A stretch of 64,000 bases of DNA from Stigmatella aurantiaca (GTDB taxonomy: Bacteria; Myxococcota; Myxococcia; Myxococcales; Myxococcaceae): assembly GCF_900109545.1 (NCBI RefSeq), contig NZ_FOAP01000016.1, forward strand, positions 142,076 to 206,075, given 5' to 3'. The translations under genes were made by a program, and so were the position numbers. Shown here piece after piece: positions 61,613 to 64,000 of this stretch (within the stretch, counting starts at the first letter, position 1; each line of letters begins with the position of its first letter). The notes below the pieces were generated by a model that was not told the DNA's origin, did not search any database, and saw only the letters and a program-made list of their open reading frames with translations.

Positions 61613-62506
61613 ATGGCCTCCCGTCCGCCCTCCGCGCGCGCCCCTACCGTCCGGACGCAGAAGACGAAGCAGCTCCCCTCCAGCGCTCGGCGTGGCGGGG
61701 AGAAACGCTCCGGCGCGGGTTGGAGGCTCTGGGCGCTCGGCGGGTGGCTGCTGTTCATGCTCTGGCTCGGTGTGGGGTACGCGCGGCTGCCCGACGTGAG
61801 CGCGCTGCGAACGGAGAATCCGCGCACCACCGCGCTCATGGCCCAGCGGGCCGAGGAGCTGTACGCGGCGGGGAGGAAGCCCCGCGTGCGCCAGGCCTGG
61901 GTGTCCCTCGGCGCGGTGGCCCCGCACGTGGTGGACGCCGTGCTCATCTCCGAGGATGCGCGCTTCTACCGGCACGAAGGCGTGGACTGGACCGAGGTGA
62001 AGAACTCCCTGGCTCAATCGGTGCGCGAGGCGCGGCTGGGGCGCGGCGCGTCCACGCTCACCCAACAGTTGGCGAAGAACCTCTACCTGTCCACGGACCG
62101 CAGCCTGCTGCGCAAGGGCAAGGAGTTGTTGCTCGCGCGCCGGCTGGAGGCCCAATTGTCCAAGCAGCGCATCCTCGCGCTGTACCTCAACGTCGTGGAG
62201 TGGGGGCCGGGGGTGTACGGCATCGAGGCGGCGGCCCGCGAGCACTTCGGTGCCTCGGCGCGTTCGCTCAGCGTGGCGCAGGGCGCGATGCTCGCGGCCA
62301 TGCTGCCCGCCCCCCGTCGCTGGCTGCCCGCCCAGCGCCCGGAGACGCTGCGCACCCGCGCGGACGTCATCCTGGGGCGGCTGGAGCGCGAGGGGCGCAT
62401 CAGCGGGGCGCAAGCCCGTGAGGCCCGGGTCGAGCTGTCCCGCTTCTTCGGCGGGCCGCCCGCGCCAGGCCCCGAGGCCATCGCCCGGCTCCCTGTGGAG
62501 AGCTGA
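61613..62506 (+). CDS. mtgA: Monofunctional biosynthetic peptidoglycan transglycosylase
   Basis: 297 residues. A basic N-terminus (1-36) and one TM helix (37-56) anchor it in the inner membrane. The GT51 domain has catalytic Glu114 in SEDARFYRHEGVDW and a STLTQQLAKNLYLS block near 145, with KELLLARRLE and LNVVEWGPGVYG beyond. It polymerises lipid II into glycan strands and lacks a transpeptidase domain. The ATG at 61613 is the first that leaves the TM helix near the N-terminus; no ribosome site is obvious. Confidence 0.92.
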   Translation: MASRPPSARAPTVRTQKTKQLPSSARRGGEKRSGAGWRLWALGGWLLFMLWLGVGYARLPDVSALRTENPRTTALMAQRAEELYAAGRKPRVRQAWVSLGAVAPHVVDAVLISEDARFYRHEGVDWTEVKNSLAQSVREARLGRGASTLTQQLAKNLYLSTDRSLLRKGKELLLARRLEAQLSKQRILALYLNVVEWGPGVYGIEAAAREHFGASARSLSVAQGAMLAAMLPAPRRWLPAQRPETLRTRADVILGRLEREGRISGAQAREARVELSRFFGGPPAPGPEAIARLPVES

Positions 62507-62663
62507 GCCCCCGGGCGGGATACGGCCGGCAGGCATTGGACGTCATGGGTTCGAGGCCGCCGGCGAGCAGCAGGATGCCGAGCTTGGGCCCAGGCGCTCT
62601 GGGGCGTGCTGGGGCTGCCCGCGTCTGAGTTGTGGCGCCGCCTCGCGCACTGCCGCCTATGCG

Positions 62664-63107
62664 TTATGCCCGGGGGCTTGATTCCGCTTTGGACGCACAC
62701 TCCACCGTCCACTCGATGCCGTACTTGTCCCTGAACATGGCGAAGAAGGAACCCCAGGGGCTTTCGCCCAAGGGCATTTCCACTTCTCCTCCGGCAGAGA
62801 GCCCGTTGAAGATCCTCTCGGCCTCATCGCGGCTTTCCGCGGTGACGGCGATCTTCGACCGATTTTCCTGTTCATTGACCCTTCCCATCGCCTCCGGCAC
62901 GTCATTGGCGATCAGCATGGTGCTCCCGATGGGCAACGTGATGCGCAGGATCTTCTCCGCCTCATGCTCCCCCACGTGGGAATGCGGGCCCGCGATGTCC
63001 TTGAAGCGGGTAATCATCCCGAACTCCCCGCCGAAGACGGATTTGTAGAACGTGAACGCCTCTTCGGCGTTCCCGTTGAAGTTGATGTACGGATTGATGG
63101 TGGGCAT
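62664..63107 (-). CDS. PhnB-like VOC-family protein
   Basis: 147 residues. The glyoxalase/VOC layout with INPYINFNGNAEEAFTFYKSVFGG (N-terminal, shortened here to residues 4-27), HSHVGE, and PWGSFFAMFRDKYGIEWTVE at the end, as in the PhnB/YjdN group. A TACAAT element lies 6 bp upstream of the ATG. An in-frame start at 63167 is possible but adds 20 residues without family support. Function unknown; many are stress-linked. Confidence 0.85.
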   Translation of the reverse strand: MPTINPYINFNGNAEEAFTFYKSVFGGEFGMITRFKDIAGPHSHVGEHEAEKILRITLPIGSTMLIANDVPEAMGRVNEQENRSKIAVTAESRDEAERIFNGLSAGGEVEMPLGESPWGSFFAMFRDKYGIEWTVECASKAESSPRA

Positions 63108-63113
63108 GTGCAG

Positions 63114-63119
63114 ATTGTA
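63114..63119 (-). promoter_or_regulatory. -10-like TACAAT of the VOC gene
   Basis: Read on the minus strand, TACAAT ends 6 bp before the ATG at 63107; no ribosome site is present. Confidence 0.5.
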
Positions 63120-63191
63120 GAGGGCGTTCCGTTCGGGTGCGATCAAACTTCCACGGAGTTGCCCCATGCTGACGAGGTGAATGGAACGCTC

Positions 63192-63456
63192 TCAGCGCGG
63201 CGACGACTGCTCTTCGGCCGGGGCCGCGAGCGGCTCCGGGAGGGTGAGTTCGCCCACCTCGGCATCGAGCTCGGCGGCCACCAGACGGGCTCGCGTGGCG
63301 GCCCAGTACTTGGGGGCCAGTTCCAGGTAGCGCTCCCGGGGCCAGTGGGCCGGCACGCGCAAGAGGTCTCTCAGGTAGGCCTCGGGATCGAGGCGGTGCA
63401 GCCGCTCGAAGCCGTGCGCCAGCACTCGCACTCGGGGTACCGGCCTGTTGGGCCGC
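63192..63456 (-). pseudogene. IS66 transposase remnant (C-terminal end only)
   Basis: On the minus strand the frame reads LHRLDPEAYLRDLLRV, HWPRERYLELAPKYW and ATRARLVAAELDAEVG: the C-terminal end of IS66-family TnpC transposases (IS66_C). The catalytic part is absent, and upstream (toward 63500) the frame runs into the dispersed repeat, so this is a decayed insertion. No intact terminal inverted repeats or target duplications were found. Confidence 0.7.
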
Positions 63457-63528
63457 ATGTGCCCCCAGTGTGACCCTCCAGCGGGGAACGGGACGGAGGG
63501 TGAGATCAAGGCGTGAGCCGGTCACAGC
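63457..63528. repeat. Dispersed repeat, copy B
   Basis: It begins ATGTGCCCCCAGTG and ends with the same 23-bp segment as copy A (63506-63528). It abuts the IS66 remnant. Confidence 0.7.
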
Positions 63529-64000
63529 GCGCCCCTCGTGCCTGCTGGGTGTTGTGTGGGTCGTGAATCATGCCGCCCAAGGTGCCCAAGCGCGGCGCGG
63601 TTGGACATTGGGTAAGAACAGGCAAATTCCGACTTATCTAGGCAAACACCAACAAAGGCCTACAATCTCCTCGTTTGACGGTCGAGCCCGCATGGACACC
63701 AGACAGGCAAGGAGCGGTGTAGCGCTCAACGGCCGGAGTCAGGCTCAAGGCGTGACGGTTGGTGCGTCCTGGAGTGACGGCTGGCGCGTCCTGGCGTGAC
63801 AACCGGCGTTGTTCCCAGCGTTGTCACCCGACAGCAAACAAAGGTGCCCGAACGCACCGCCCAGGAGGGCTTGCCCCCTGGGATTCGCTCCCGCCCCTCA
63901 CCTAACACTACTGAGTCAGGGTCCCAGAGGGTGAAAGGGGAGGCCGAACGGGTTGCGCCCAGAACGCTCGGAGTGGGAGTGGTGGCAGGTGGGGCATCGA
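63529..64000. other. Non-coding, repeat-rich end of the window
   Basis: No gene with coding character is recognised here. It includes a 22-bp tandem repeat at 63752-63795. Its composition is less GC-rich than the genes around 63600-63660. It may belong to degenerate mobile DNA. Confidence 0.4.
63752..63808 (+). repeat. Tandem 22-bp imperfect repeat
   Basis: Two units of 22 bp (63752-63773 and 63774-63795) differ at 3 positions; a third partial unit starts at 63796 (GTGACAACCGGCG). The segment just before (CTCAAGGCGTGA) echoes the dispersed repeat. Confidence 0.7.

Noticed and set aside
63726..63908. Short open frames at the end of the window
   Set aside because: They cross the tandem repeat and have no ribosome site or recognised domain.
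1..64000. CRISPR arrays, tRNA and rRNA genes
   Set aside because: No regular direct-repeat/spacer pattern, T-arm consensus or rRNA-like stretch was seen.

Overview
The window is about 67-70% GC and dense with genes. It looks like a chromosomal segment of a myxobacterium (Myxococcota, probably Cystobacterineae such as Stigmatella, Archangium, Hyalangium or Cystobacter). The evidence is a MYXO-CTERM-type sorting tail (15024-17393), many secreted lipoproteins with PPC, DNRLRE or beta-propeller-like repeats, a sterol-reductase-like FAD enzyme, a CHASE2 cyclase, and long Ala/Lys/Glu-rich proteins. I saw no tRNA, rRNA or CRISPR array. All family names come from reading the sequence; no database search was run.

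Layout. 0-9 kb: end of a secreted repeat protein, a DUF6271-like protein, an MFS carrier, a DUF5701 protein, a Cys-rich lipoprotein, an SDR-like protein, a DHCR24-like FAD oxidoreductase and the AzlC/AzlD exporter pair. 9-13 kb: a tight trio of CHASE2-cyclase, SH3-like protein and M48-type lipoprotein protease. 13-24 kb: a thioredoxin-reductase-like enzyme with AAC(3), a MYXO-CTERM sugar-dehydrogenase-like protein, lipoproteins, an MDR oxidoreductase, a GNAT and two coupled RlaP-like nucleotidyltransferases. 24-27 kb: a LysR/isochorismatase/metallo-beta-lactamase-fold cassette that looks acquired. 27-33 kb: an S41-type protease, a PKD/discoidin secreted protein with its own operator-promoter that also looks foreign, and a large lipoprotein. 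33-38 kb: an unknown protein and a 1088-residue toxin- or LEA-like protein. 38-48 kb: a zinc-ribbon membrane protein, a CatB-like acetyltransferase, an SDR, a COQ4 homologue, two GST-like proteins, a patatin with a membrane partner, and a LysR.

The most interesting region is 48503-56046 on the minus strand. It is seven closely spaced or overlapping genes, in transcription order: ECF-like sigma factor, small HTH-like protein, ImmA/IrrE-type protease, a protein that may be a NurA-like nuclease, HerA ATPase, a nucleotide-kinase/adenylosuccinate-synthetase fusion whose catalytic Asp is replaced by Ser as in PurZ (the phage diaminopurine-pathway enzyme), and a DUF7002 protein. The last two genes overlap by GTGA. 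A palindrome (ATGCAT-CCG-ATGCAT) lies just upstream of the sigma gene. This reads as a regulated and possibly undescribed defence or nucleotide-metabolism system.

56-64 kb: a LuxI/FeeM-like acyltransferase followed by a heme-oxygenase-like diiron protein, a big hairpin, a LuxR-type regulator, a large PDZ-ended surface protein, a monofunctional transglycosylase, a VOC protein, and repeat-rich DNA with an IS66 transposase remnant. About nine genes across the window have a TAnnnT-like -10 element only 6-8 bp upstream of the start codon, which suggests widespread leaderless transcription.
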